From assembly GCF_025336545.1 (NCBI RefSeq), contig NZ_JAODBU010000004.1, positions 186,001 through 250,000 of the forward strand: DNA of 64,000 nt, given 5' to 3'. Position numbers and translations under genes: made by a program. The DNA is from Eubacterium_U album (GTDB lineage Bacteria > Bacillota > Clostridia > Lachnospirales > Lachnospiraceae). Each line of letters opens with the position of its first letter. The stretch's first letter is position 1. Below are positions 35,218-43,934 of this stretch, one piece after another. The notes below the pieces were generated by a model. The model was not told the DNA's origin and made no database searches. It saw nothing but the letters and a program-made list of their open reading frames with translations.

Positions 35218-37944
35218 CTAATTGTTTTTATTGTTGTTTTTACTTATATTTTCATTTTTCATCTTTTGGGCATCTTCTTTTTTGTTCTTGTTACCATTGT
35301 TGTTTATATCATCTTTTTTTATTAATGCAATTAATTTTTTCTTAAATATAAGAGCTAAAAGAATTAACAATGATACAAGTGAAATAAGTATTCCGTAAAC
35401 AAATCCACTAGGTGTATATTTAAATGTAACGGAGTGTGTTCCCTGTGATACATAAACACCCATTAATGAGCCGGAACATATAGCAATAGGTTTTACTTTG
35501 TTCCCGTCAACATATACTGACCAACCTTTGTCATATGGGATTGAAGTGTAAAGTAATCCGCTTGATGCAGCAGTTACAGAACCTTCAATTTTAGTATCTT
35601 TAAATGATTCGATAGTGTATGGCTGAGAATTTAATAATTCATAATCAACAGCCCATGCATCACTGTCAAAAGCATAACCATAGCATTCGGAAATTGCAGA
35701 ACCATCTCCGGCTGTAATTGTAATTGTGCTTCCTTTCTCAACGGTACCGATATGGCAGATATAATTCTGCTGAGTTGATGAGAAAGATTGTGATGTTGTA
35801 ACACCATCAGGTGTAGTAATATTGGCATTTAAAGTTTCAGCAGATGTAGGACAGTAGAAATATACATCCAAACTTGACGGTGTGACAGTTGGAATATTAT
35901 TATCTGTTCCGTCGCTTGGAGCAAATTCTGCAGTAAATGAAGCTGTACTGTCTGACTGAATTTTATGGAATATTGTACTGCCACCGCTAATAGCTGTAGT
36001 TACAAAACTGTTTTGAATTGTAAATGGGTCACTACCTGATAAATCCCATTCAGACATTGTACTTGAGTTAATTACAAATCCAAGAGGAAGACTCTTTTCA
36101 TATTTATAAATATTAAGTGTTGTCTGATTATTTCCATCAGCCATATAACTTGCTGATGATAAAAGTGAACTCTCTGTTGGGAAAGAAGTATCACCGGTAG
36201 AGTATTCATATCTTAATGAGAATAAAGCTGCTGTAAGTGGAGTAATTCCATATGATGAATAAGCGTTAAATGATGTCTGTAATCCGATAGAAGTAAAGTA
36301 ATCCTGAATAGCTGCGGATGATACAGATGAGAAAGTAGAAATACTATTGTATTTGAACAATGCTCCATCATTACGTGTTCTATGTGATAACTGTTCGCTT
36401 CTATAGAACTTAACTCCATCAGCGTCAGCATCTTTCTTTGCAGCTTCATTTAACTGCTTGAAGGCTTCGTTACTTTCAACATAAGCATCCCTGTTAGAAG
36501 TACTTGGAATACCTGTAACGTTGAAGTTAAGAGTTAATTCTATAAATACAACTATTGTTAATAAATATGAAATAAGGAATTTAAAATTCTCATGATATTT
36601 ATACAATGCAATAAGTACAACGTAAATAACAAGGAATAATAAACTTGTGTAAATTATTTTTGTAATGTCTGTTGTTATTACTAAATCACTGAAAAAGTCA
36701 GCATTCTTGAACAATTCTTCTAATACAAGAATTAATAAAGCAGAGCCTGCAAAAGTAGCGACTAAATGTTTTCCATTTATTTCTCTTATATGTAAAAATG
36801 CTTCATATGCCATAGTTACAATAAGAAAAATGTAAATAAATGATTCTCTACATGGAAGGCTGTTTGGAAAATGGAATCCATGCCATATGTAGTTTGGAAT
36901 ATTAAAACTAAAGCTTAAAAGGAAAATTAAAGCTAAAGCTGTTTTACCAATTCGCTCTTTGATATTAATTTTTTTGCAGATTACAAATAATGGAACCAAA
37001 ATAAATACTATGATAGAACAGTAGATATTAGGGTCATGTGGATACTTTAAATCTGCAACTGGAATTGCAAATAACGATCTGAATAACATATATAATACTG
37101 AAAAATATTCTTCAAGTTTTTCAGGAAAACTTGAGTCAGCAGATTTTGTTGTTAAAAGGTTAAAATATTCAGGAAGAACAACGCATGCTGCAAGTCCACC
37201 TGCTAATAATGAATATAAAGCAAAATCTTTAATTGCAATAAGGTGAGATTTAACTTTATTTATTTCTTCATCAAAATTACGAACTAATGATAAGTAAATG
37301 AAGTATAAAACACTGTAAATACATAACATAATTGCTATATAGTAATTAGAAAAAATTGTTAAAGCAAGAGAAATGCAGTACATTTTACATTTTCCTTCAT
37401 TAACAAGTCTTTCAAGTCCAAGCATAATAAATGGAAGAAGGAACATACAGTCAAGCCACATAATGTTCCAGCTAAAAGCTGCAAAATATGCTGATAAAGC
37501 ATAAAGCATACTAAATATCACAACGATTAAGTCTTTATTACCAAATCTTTTTGAAAGATAGTATGCAGCTGAAAAACCGGCAAGTCCCATTTTAGCAACA
37601 ATAAAGAAACTTACTGCATCTGAAATTGTTCCCGGTAAAAATAAAACTAAGAGATTGAACGGACTTGCAAGATAGTAAGCCGCAAGAGCTACAAAGTTCA
37701 TACCACCACCAATTTCCCAGGTATAAAGAAGGCTGCCACCGGAAGATAATTTTTCTTTTAAAATATCTAAGTAAGGTGCATACTGATGATAACAGTCACT
37801 ACGAAGGTACATTTGGTCTCCAAAAGGATAGACATCCTTAAAGTAGTAAACAAATAACATTGAAATTACAGGCAAAATAAAAGCAAGCAAATATAACTTG
37901 TTTTCATCGAACCATTTTGAGATTGAAAAATTTTTCTTGTTCAT
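35218..37944 (-). CDS. YfhO family membrane protein (glycosyltransferase-like)
   Basis: 908 residues. The N-terminus has a helix (LLAFILPVISMLFVYYF) and the DCYHQYAPYLDILKEKLSS motif of the YfhO family. At least 12 transmembrane helices fill about 20-500, followed by an extracellular region (about 500-830) with little similarity to known folds, a last helix near 860 and a Lys/Asn-rich cytoplasmic tail. YfhO of Bacillus is linked to lipoteichoic acid glycosylation. The neighbouring GtrA gene on the same strand supports envelope glycan decoration. Its acceptor is unknown. Confidence 0.82.
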   Translation of the reverse strand: MNKKNFSISKWFDENKLYLLAFILPVISMLFVYYFKDVYPFGDQMYLRSDCYHQYAPYLDILKEKLSSGGSLLYTWEIGGGMNFVALAAYYLASPFNLLVLFLPGTISDAVSFFIVAKMGLAGFSAAYYLSKRFGNKDLIVVIFSMLYALSAYFAAFSWNIMWLDCMFLLPFIMLGLERLVNEGKCKMYCISLALTIFSNYYIAIMLCIYSVLYFIYLSLVRNFDEEINKVKSHLIAIKDFALYSLLAGGLAACVVLPEYFNLLTTKSADSSFPEKLEEYFSVLYMLFRSLFAIPVADLKYPHDPNIYCSIIVFILVPLFVICKKINIKERIGKTALALIFLLSFSFNIPNYIWHGFHFPNSLPCRESFIYIFLIVTMAYEAFLHIREINGKHLVATFAGSALLILVLEELFKNADFFSDLVITTDITKIIYTSLLFLVIYVVLIALYKYHENFKFLISYLLTIVVFIELTLNFNVTGIPSTSNRDAYVESNEAFKQLNEAAKKDADADGVKFYRSEQLSHRTRNDGALFKYNSISTFSSVSSAAIQDYFTSIGLQTSFNAYSSYGITPLTAALFSLRYEYSTGDTSFPTESSLLSSASYMADGNNQTTLNIYKYEKSLPLGFVINSSTMSEWDLSGSDPFTIQNSFVTTAISGGSTIFHKIQSDSTASFTAEFAPSDGTDNNIPTVTPSSLDVYFYCPTSAETLNANITTPDGVTTSQSFSSTQQNYICHIGTVEKGSTITITAGDGSAISECYGYAFDSDAWAVDYELLNSQPYTIESFKDTKIEGSVTAASSGLLYTSIPYDKGWSVYVDGNKVKPIAICSGSLMGVYVSQGTHSVTFKYTPSGFVYGILISLVSLLILLALIFKKKLIALIKKDDINNNGNKNKKEDAQKMKNENISKNNNKNN

Positions 37945-38018
37945 TTTTATTCTCCTTAAACATCCTCAATTCATTATATATTAATGTAAACACGAACCGA
38001 TATAAATATAAGTCCGCT

Positions 38019-38483
38019 TTACTTAAAAATAAATAATTTACTTATTATGTAATTGATAATTACCGTTAAAATCATGGCAAATATCTTAGTACGATATATA
38101 TTGAAAGCCGCAAGCTGTGCTATTAATAACATTACTTCAGTCATGATAAGGGTGGCAAATCTTGCACACACAAATTTATTAAAGGAATGTAAAACATCCT
38201 TAATATTATCAAAACCCATTTTAAAAACCCATCGTCTGTTAGTCGAGAATGAAAATATCACGGCACATAACCATGACAATGCATTTGAAAACATAACGTT
38301 CATTCCAAGAACAGACAAAAATGCATAAACGCAATAATCTATAATAGCTGTAAATACGCCAAAAAAGATGTATGATATCATTTCATAACTTAAAAGACCA
38401 TATAGAAACTGCCTTATTTCAGGATTTTTTATATGGCACAAAATAGCCTTGCGGATAACAATAATTGAATCTTTTACTTTCAT
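38019..38483 (-). CDS. GtrA family membrane protein
   Basis: 154 residues with four hydrophobic segments. YEMISYIFFGVFTAIIDYC, FSNALSWLCAVIFSFSTNRR and the ending TVIINYIISKLFIFK are the GtrA pattern. GtrA-type proteins flip or assist undecaprenyl-linked glucose during surface polysaccharide modification. It lies 74 bases upstream of YfhO and is probably transcribed with it. RBS AAAAAGGATAAT-type sequence precedes the ATG. Confidence 0.85.
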   Translation of the reverse strand: MKVKDSIIVIRKAILCHIKNPEIRQFLYGLLSYEMISYIFFGVFTAIIDYCVYAFLSVLGMNVMFSNALSWLCAVIFSFSTNRRWVFKMGFDNIKDVLHSFNKFVCARFATLIMTEVMLLIAQLAAFNIYRTKIFAMILTVIINYIISKLFIFK

Positions 38484-38623
38484 AATTTATTATCCTTTTT
38501 ATTATCTTTTATCTGTAAAATCGGGTGATTGGTAAAAAGTAATAAAATCATCGTAATAACTAACAATGATAATAATTAAACACAAAGACCATTTTACTAT
38601 AAAATGTAAAAAAAGGAAAGACA

Positions 38624-38657
38624 AAAAGCCTGACAATCAATTGACAGTCAGGCTTTT
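38624..38657 (-). terminator. Terminator of argG
   Basis: AAAAGCCTGAC (38624-38634) pairs with GTCAGGCTTTT (38647-38657). In the minus direction the stem is followed by a T-run, fitting termination of argG. Confidence 0.8.
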
Positions 38658-38670
38658 AAATTTTAATTAA

Positions 38671-39897
38671 TTATTTATTGTTATTTTTTTCTAATTCCTG
38701 CATTTTCATAGCTCTTACTTTTAATGGTAAGCCAAATAAAGTAATGAATCCGTCAGCGTCATGATGGTCATATAAATCACCTGTTGTAAATGATGCAAGA
38801 CTTTCATTATATAATGAATATGGAGAAGTTGTTCCGGCTTTAATAATGTTTCCTTTGTAAAGTTTGAATTTAACTTCACCTGTAACATATTCCTGAGTTG
38901 ATTCAACAAATGCCTGAACTGCTTCACGAAGAGGAGTAAACCATTTTCCTTCGTATACAATCTGAGCTAACTTGTTGCCCATATCTTTCTTTGTTTCCAT
39001 TGTAGCACGGTCAAGAACTAATTCTTCAAGCTGTCTGTGAGCTTCCATAAGAATTGTTCCACCTGGAGTTTCATAAACACCACGTGATTTCATACCAACT
39101 ACACGGTTTTCAACGATATCGATAATTCCAATTCCGTGCTTTCCACCAAGACGGTTTAATTCACGAATGATGTCAGAAACTTTCATCTGCTTTCCGTTAA
39201 CTGAAGTAGGAACACCCTTTTCAAATGTCATTGTAACATATTCAGGTTCATCAGGTGCCTTTTCAGGAGAAACACCTAAAACTAAAAGATGTTCATAGTT
39301 TGGTTCATTTGCAGGATCTTCTAATTCTAAGCCTTCATGGCTGATGTGCCATAAGTTTCTGTCACGGCTGTAACTTTGATCTGTACCAAATGGAAGGTCA
39401 ATTCCATGAGCTTTACAATATTCAATTTCAGCTTCACGTGAATCCATTTTCCACTTATCATCTCTCCAAGGAGCAATAATCTTAATGTCAGGAGCTAAAG
39501 CTTTGATACTAAGCTCGAAACGAATCTGGTCATTACCTTTACCTGTAGCACCGTGGCAAATAGCAACTGCACCTTCTTTTCTTGCAATTTCAACTAATCT
39601 TTTTGCAATGCCCGGACGAGCCATTGAAGTACCTAATAAGTACTTGTTTTCATATACGGCGTCAGCCTGAACGCAAGGAACAATATAGTCATCGCAAAAT
39701 TCATCTGTAATGTCTTCTATATATAATTTAGTAGCGCCTGAATATTTGGCTCTTTCTTCAAGACCATCTAATTCTTCACCCTGTCCACAGTCTACACAAC
39801 AGCAAACTACATCATAATTATAATTTTCTTTTAACCAAGGGATGATAGCAGTAGTATCAAGTCCACCTGAGTATGCTAAAACAACTTTCTCTTTCAT
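38671..39897 (-). CDS. argG: Argininosuccinate synthase
   Basis: 408 residues, the family length. It joins citrulline and aspartate with ATP to give argininosuccinate. The P-loop-like motif LAYSGGLDTTAIIPWLKENY is at residues 8-27, GHGATGKGNDQIRFE near 117 and the segment SYSRDRNLWHISHEGLELED near 178 is typical. RBS AGGAGG-like (GGAGGAATCAC) precedes the ATG. It is divergent from argC with shared regulatory sites. argH is not in the window. Confidence 0.96.
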   Translation of the reverse strand: MKEKVVLAYSGGLDTTAIIPWLKENYNYDVVCCCVDCGQGEELDGLEERAKYSGATKLYIEDITDEFCDDYIVPCVQADAVYENKYLLGTSMARPGIAKRLVEIARKEGAVAICHGATGKGNDQIRFELSIKALAPDIKIIAPWRDDKWKMDSREAEIEYCKAHGIDLPFGTDQSYSRDRNLWHISHEGLELEDPANEPNYEHLLVLGVSPEKAPDEPEYVTMTFEKGVPTSVNGKQMKVSDIIRELNRLGGKHGIGIIDIVENRVVGMKSRGVYETPGGTILMEAHRQLEELVLDRATMETKKDMGNKLAQIVYEGKWFTPLREAVQAFVESTQEYVTGEVKFKLYKGNIIKAGTTSPYSLYNESLASFTTGDLYDHHDADGFITLFGLPLKVRAMKMQELEKNNNK

Positions 39898-39930
39898 GTG
39901 ATTCCTCCATTAATATTTTTACTATCTGAT

Positions 39931-39959
39931 ACTATACAACAATGATGTATAAAATGCAA
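39931..39959 (-). promoter_or_regulatory. argG promoter with ARG-box-like -35
   Basis: On the minus strand TTGCAT (39959-39954) and TATAGT (39936-39931) are 17 bases apart. The -35 is part of TGTATAAAATGCAAG, similar to a half-site of arginine-repressor boxes. A related ATTTTATGCAAAAT lies at 39980-39993. Confidence 0.55.
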
Positions 39960-40005
39960 GATAAAATTAAAAATGAGCTATTTTATGCAAAATTTAAAGA
40001 ATATA

Positions 40006-40034
40006 TTGCATAATATGCATAAAAGATGTATACT
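40006..40034 (+). promoter_or_regulatory. argC promoter overlapping a TGCATAATATGCA palindrome
   Basis: TTGCAT (40006-40011) and TATACT (40029-40034) are 17 bases apart. The palindrome TTGCATAATATGCATAA (40006-40022) covers the -35 and spacer, as expected for an arginine-repressor operator. The remaining 316-base argG-argC gap shows no gene; it contains only these sites and the 5' leaders. Confidence 0.6.
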
Positions 40035-40213
40035 GAACCACGGACAAAAGAAAGAGAAATTAATAAATTTATATCTTTAATAAGAAAAGATAGGATTACA
40101 GTAACCAATCTTTGACATATATAAAGGAAAGGATTAAAATAAAAGTTACGGCAATTAAATAGGTAATTATAGAATTTAGTTAGTTTTTTACCGAATAAAT
40201 AGAGGAGGCTGTT

Positions 40214-41254
40214 ATGATAAAAGTAGGAATCATAGGTGCTACAGGATATGCGGGAGTAGAAATAGTAAGATTGCTTCAGCAGCATAAAGATGCAGAGGTT
40301 GTATGGTATGGCTCAAGAAGCTATATAGATAAGAAGTATGCAGACGTATTTGCGAATATGTTTGAGATAGTTGATGAAAAATGTCTGGATGACAATATAG
40401 AAGAGTTGGCAGATAAAGTAGATGTAATATTTACAGCAACACCACAGGGATTATGTTCATCATTAGTTAATGAAGAAATATTAAATAAGGTAAAGATTAT
40501 AGATTTAAGTGCAGACTTCCGAATTAAGGATGTTGCTACTTATGAAAAATGGTACAAGATAGAACACAAAAGTCCTGAATTTATAGATGAAGCTGTTTAT
40601 GGATTATGTGAAATAAATAGGGAAAAGACAAAGAAAGCAAGATTGATTGCAAATCCGGGATGTTACACTACATGTAGCATTTTGTCAATATATCCTATGG
40701 TAAAAGAAGGATTAATTGATCCAAAATCAATTATTATAGATGCTAAATCAGGAACGTCAGGAGCAGGAAGAGGAGCAAAAGTTCCAAACTTATTTTGCGA
40801 AGTAAATGAAAACATAAAAGCTTATGGTGTAGGAACACACAGACACACACCTGAAATAGAAGAGCAGTTAGGATATGCTGCAGGCGAAGAAGTGCTTATA
40901 AACTTCACACCACACTTAGTACCAATGCAGAGAGGAATATTAGTAACTGCATACGCAAATCTCAAAAAAGAAGTTACATATGAAGAAGTAAAAGCAGTTT
41001 ACGATAAATATTATAAAAAAGAACAGTTTATAAGAGTATTAGAAAACGAAACACCACCTGAAACAAGATGGGTAGAAGGAAGCAATTATGTAGATGTAAG
41101 CTTCAAAATAGATGAAAGAACAGGACGAATCATAATGATGGGAGCCCTTGACAACCTCATAAAAGGAGCAGCAGGCCAGGCAGTCCAAAACATGAATATA
41201 ATATTTGGATTACCGGAAAACGAAGGCTTACAACAAGTACCAATGTTCCCATAA
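40214..41254 (+). CDS. argC: N-acetyl-gamma-glutamyl-phosphate reductase
   Basis: 346 residues. The N-terminal NADPH-binding motif is VGIIGATGYAGVEIVRLL, the active-site cysteine lies in ANPGCYTTCSIL near residue 153, and the GTHRHTPEIEEQL motif near 213 carries the catalytic His. It reduces N-acetylglutamyl phosphate in the acetylated arginine pathway. RBS GAGGAGG is strong. It heads argC-argJ-argB-argD; the 400-base gap to argJ is unusual and holds the tandem structured elements. Confidence 0.95.
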   Translation: MIKVGIIGATGYAGVEIVRLLQQHKDAEVVWYGSRSYIDKKYADVFANMFEIVDEKCLDDNIEELADKVDVIFTATPQGLCSSLVNEEILNKVKIIDLSADFRIKDVATYEKWYKIEHKSPEFIDEAVYGLCEINREKTKKARLIANPGCYTTCSILSIYPMVKEGLIDPKSIIIDAKSGTSGAGRGAKVPNLFCEVNENIKAYGVGTHRHTPEIEEQLGYAAGEEVLINFTPHLVPMQRGILVTAYANLKKEVTYEEVKAVYDKYYKKEQFIRVLENETPPETRWVEGSNYVDVSFKIDERTGRIIMMGALDNLIKGAAGQAVQNMNIIFGLPENEGLQQVPMFP

Positions 41255-41286
41255 GTACAACTTATCGCCATTCTACTAACCATACA

Positions 41287-41433
41287 AAACATATTGGGCA
41301 AGCTAGCTTGCAAACAATATGTTTTGTATGGTTAGAGAAGCACGGCGAAAGCCGTGTTGCACATCGGAACGAAGAGACGATGTGAAAAGAATGGCGAAAG
41401 TCAGGGAATCACAAATGTAAACACAGCGAGATG
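41287..41433 (+). repeat. 147-base direct repeat, unit 1
   Basis: Matches 41470-41616 at 146 of 147 bases by my count (one C/T difference, at 41360 and 41543). Period 183 bases. Confidence 0.85.
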
Positions 41434-41469
41434 AAAGTTGCAAAGCAACTGGAATCGAGCTGAATATGG

Positions 41470-41616
41470 AAACATATTGGGCAAGCTAGCTTGCAAACAA
41501 TATGTTTTGTATGGTTAGAGAAGCACGGCGAAAGCCGTGTTGTACATCGGAACGAAGAGACGATGTGAAAAGAATGGCGAAAGTCAGGGAATCACAAATG
41601 TAAACACAGCGAGATG
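41470..41616 (+). repeat. 147-base direct repeat, unit 2
   Basis: Second unit of the tandem duplication; see unit 1. The left half of the long arm is shortened because the copy starts within it. Confidence 0.85.
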
Positions 41617-41654
41617 GAATCTGCGAAGCAGATGTAAAATTTGGAGGCAATATA

Positions 41655-42875
41655 ATGAAGAAAATAAAAGGCGGCGTAACAGCACCACAGGGCTTTTCAG
41701 CAATGGGCTTAAACGCAGGAATAAAAAAAGATAAAAAAGACATGGCAATGATATACAGTGTTGTACCTTGTACAGCAGCAGGAACATTTACAACAAATCA
41801 GGTAAAAGCAGCTCCCGTAAAATGGGATCAGAAAATGATATATGAAAACGAATTTTCACAGGCAGTTGTATGTAACAGCGGAGTAGCTAATGCATGCACA
41901 GGTGAAGAAGGCATGAAATACTGTGAAGAAATGGCACAGGAAACAGCAGCAATGCTTGGGATTGACAAGGAAAGCGTATTAGTTGCATCTACAGGTGTAA
42001 TAGGAGCTCAACTTCCTATGGATAAAATTGTAAACGGAATAGGAATGCTCGTACCTACATTAGATGCAAGTTTAGATGGTGGACATTTGGCAGCGGAAGC
42101 AATAATGACAACAGATACAGTACCAAAAGAAGTAGCAGTTGAATTAATGATAGGTGGCAAGAAGGTTACAATTGGTGGTATGTGTAAAGGATCAGGAATG
42201 ATTCATCCAAATATGTGTACAATGTTAGGATTTATTACAACCGATGTTAACATTTCAAAAGATTTATTATATGAAGCATTAAGTAATGATATAAAAGATA
42301 CATTTAACATGATTTCTGTAGATGGAGATACATCCACAAACGATACAGTATTATTACTTGCAAATGGATTAGCAGAAAATAAAAAGATTACTGAAAAGAA
42401 CAAAGACTATTATAAATTTGTAGAAGCATTACATGAAGTAACAGTAACTTTATCAAAGAAGATTGCAGGAGACGGTGAAGGGGCAACAGCTCTTTTAGAA
42501 GTAAAAATGATTAACTGCGAATCAAAAGAACAGGCAGTTACATTAGCGAAATCTGTAGTTACATCAAGTCTTGTAAAAGCAGCAATTTACGGACATGATG
42601 CAAACTGGGGAAGAATCTTATGCGCAATGGGATATTCAACAGCTAAATTTAATCCTGATAGTGTAGATATTTATTTTGAAAGCAAAGTTGGAAAATTAAA
42701 AATAGTTGAAAATGGTAGAGCAACAGATTACAGTGAAAAGATGGCTACAAAGATTTTGTCAGAGCCTGAAGTTACAACAATTGCTGATGTGAAAATGGGA
42801 GATTGTGAAGCAACAGCATGGGGATGTGATTTGACTCATGAATATGTATCAATTAATGCAGATTACAGAAGTTAA
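41655..42875 (+). CDS. argJ: Glutamate N-acetyltransferase / amino-acid acetyltransferase
   Basis: 406 residues. ArgJ transfers acetyl from N-acetylornithine to glutamate and, in bifunctional forms, uses acetyl-CoA. The start GGVTAPQGFSAMGLNAGIKK, the SGVANACTGEEG segment and the self-cleavage site region IMTTDTVPKE (nucleophile Thr) near residue 152 are visible, as is CKGSGMIHPNMCTMLGFITT. It normally self-processes into two chains. RBS TTGGAGG is strong. No separate argA-like gene is seen. It is preceded by the tandem structured element. Confidence 0.95.
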   Translation: MKKIKGGVTAPQGFSAMGLNAGIKKDKKDMAMIYSVVPCTAAGTFTTNQVKAAPVKWDQKMIYENEFSQAVVCNSGVANACTGEEGMKYCEEMAQETAAMLGIDKESVLVASTGVIGAQLPMDKIVNGIGMLVPTLDASLDGGHLAAEAIMTTDTVPKEVAVELMIGGKKVTIGGMCKGSGMIHPNMCTMLGFITTDVNISKDLLYEALSNDIKDTFNMISVDGDTSTNDTVLLLANGLAENKKITEKNKDYYKFVEALHEVTVTLSKKIAGDGEGATALLEVKMINCESKEQAVTLAKSVVTSSLVKAAIYGHDANWGRILCAMGYSTAKFNPDSVDIYFESKVGKLKIVENGRATDYSEKMATKILSEPEVTTIADVKMGDCEATAWGCDLTHEYVSINADYRS

Positions 42876-42926
42876 AAAAGCAATTAATAATAAAAAAAGG
42901 AATAGAGAAAGAAGGATAGGCAGGCC

Positions 42927-43841
42927 ATGATTATGAAGGGATCAAAAGAACTTGAGATGGAAAAATGGATTGAAAAAGGAAATGTATTAATTGAAGCGTT
43001 ACCTTATATTCAGAGATTTAGCAGAAAAATTATTGTTATTAAATACGGCGGAAGTGCTATGCTTGATGAAAACTTTATGCAGAGTGTAATACAGGATATT
43101 ACTCTTTTGAAATTAGTAGGATTTAAGCCAATCATCGTTCATGGTGGAGGTAAAGCAATAAGCGGTTTTGTTAATAAGCTTGGAATGGAGCCAAAATTCA
43201 TAAACGGATTAAGAGTAACAGATGAAGATACATTAGAAGTTGCGGAAATGGTCCTTAATAAAGTAAATAAACAACTTGTTCAGATTGTGGAACAGCTTGG
43301 CGTAAAAGCAATCGGAATAAGTGGTAAAGACGGTGGCATGCTTAATGTTAAAAAGAAATATTCACAGGGTGAAGATATTGGATATGTAGGAGAAGTAACA
43401 AAGGTAAATCCGGATATCCTTTTAGATTTGATAGAAAAGGATTTCCTTCCTATTGTATGTCCGATAGGATTGGATGAAGATTTCCACGGATATAATATTA
43501 ATGCTGATGATGCTGCAAGTGCAATCGCAGAAGCAGTAAATGCAGAAAAATTGGCATTCCTTACAGATACAGAAGGTGTTTATATGGATAAGGATGATCC
43601 AAATACAGTTATTTCTGAAATGACAGTATCTGAAGCAAAAAATTTGATTGAGGATGGAACTATTCAGGGAGGAATGCTTCCTAAGATTAATAACTGTATA
43701 AATGCTATTAACAATGGCGTTTCACGAGTACATATTTTAGATGGAAGAATTCCACACTGCTTATTACTTGAAATATTTACAAATAAAGGTATCGGAACAG
43801 CTATTTTAGCAGATGACCAGGAAAAATTTGGGAATGAATAG
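42927..43841 (+). CDS. argB: Acetylglutamate kinase
   Basis: 304 residues. It phosphorylates N-acetylglutamate. The amino acid kinase motifs are IKYGGSAMLDENFMQSVIQD near residue 36, VHGGGKAISGF near 72, and DADDAASAIAEA-like NADDAASAIAEAVNAEKLAF near 192. A second ATG two codons on (42933) could be the start. Gap to argJ is 51 bases, so it is in the operon. The N-terminal helix (about 25 residues) is typical of arginine-inhibited kinases, suggesting feedback control, by inference. Confidence 0.94.
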   Translation: MIMKGSKELEMEKWIEKGNVLIEALPYIQRFSRKIIVIKYGGSAMLDENFMQSVIQDITLLKLVGFKPIIVHGGGKAISGFVNKLGMEPKFINGLRVTDEDTLEVAEMVLNKVNKQLVQIVEQLGVKAIGISGKDGGMLNVKKKYSQGEDIGYVGEVTKVNPDILLDLIEKDFLPIVCPIGLDEDFHGYNINADDAASAIAEAVNAEKLAFLTDTEGVYMDKDDPNTVISEMTVSEAKNLIEDGTIQGGMLPKINNCINAINNGVSRVHILDGRIPHCLLLEIFTNKGIGTAILADDQEKFGNE

Positions 43842-43908
43842 AAAACAAAATGAAGAGAGTTTTTCTATAAATATTTCCTATAATTAGCCAACAATCAAAG
43901 GATGTGGC
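43841..43908 (+). repeat. Short intergenic repeat after argB
   Basis: Begins at the argB stop. Shares AAACAAAATGAA, TTTTCTATA and TTTCC with 27868-27922. A small stem (GCCA-CA/TG-TGGC, with one bulge) follows at 43887-43908. Confidence 0.35.
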
Positions 43909-43934
43909 AATATATTTATACAAGGAGAAATGAA

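Larger units (their letters stand above)
41266..41640 (+). ncRNA. Tandem multi-branched structured elements (copy E) inside the arg operon
   Basis: First unit: outer stem CGCCATTCT (41266-41274)/AGAATGGCG (41388-41396) closes a four-way junction with a 21-base-pair arm (41276-41296 with 41315-41335; its loop is the palindrome GCAAGCTAGCTTGC), CACGGC-GAAA-GCCGTG (41341-41356) and CACATCG/CGATGTG (41360-41384). Unit two repeats 41287-41433 at 41470-41616 with one visible change, without the outer 5' strand. Each unit is followed by a small hairpin (AGTTGC/GCAACT; ATCTGC/GCAGAT). The second ends 20 bases before the argJ start. No known RNA family recognised. Confidence 0.6.

Noticed and set aside
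39983..40285. 100-codon minus-strand open frame between argG and argC
   Set aside because: It overlaps the argC start and the divergent promoters, and has no RBS.
41280..41640. CRISPR array or insertion sequence
   Set aside because: Only two long copies 183 bases apart, without spacers, transposase or target-site duplications; the palindromic structure fits a structured repeat better.
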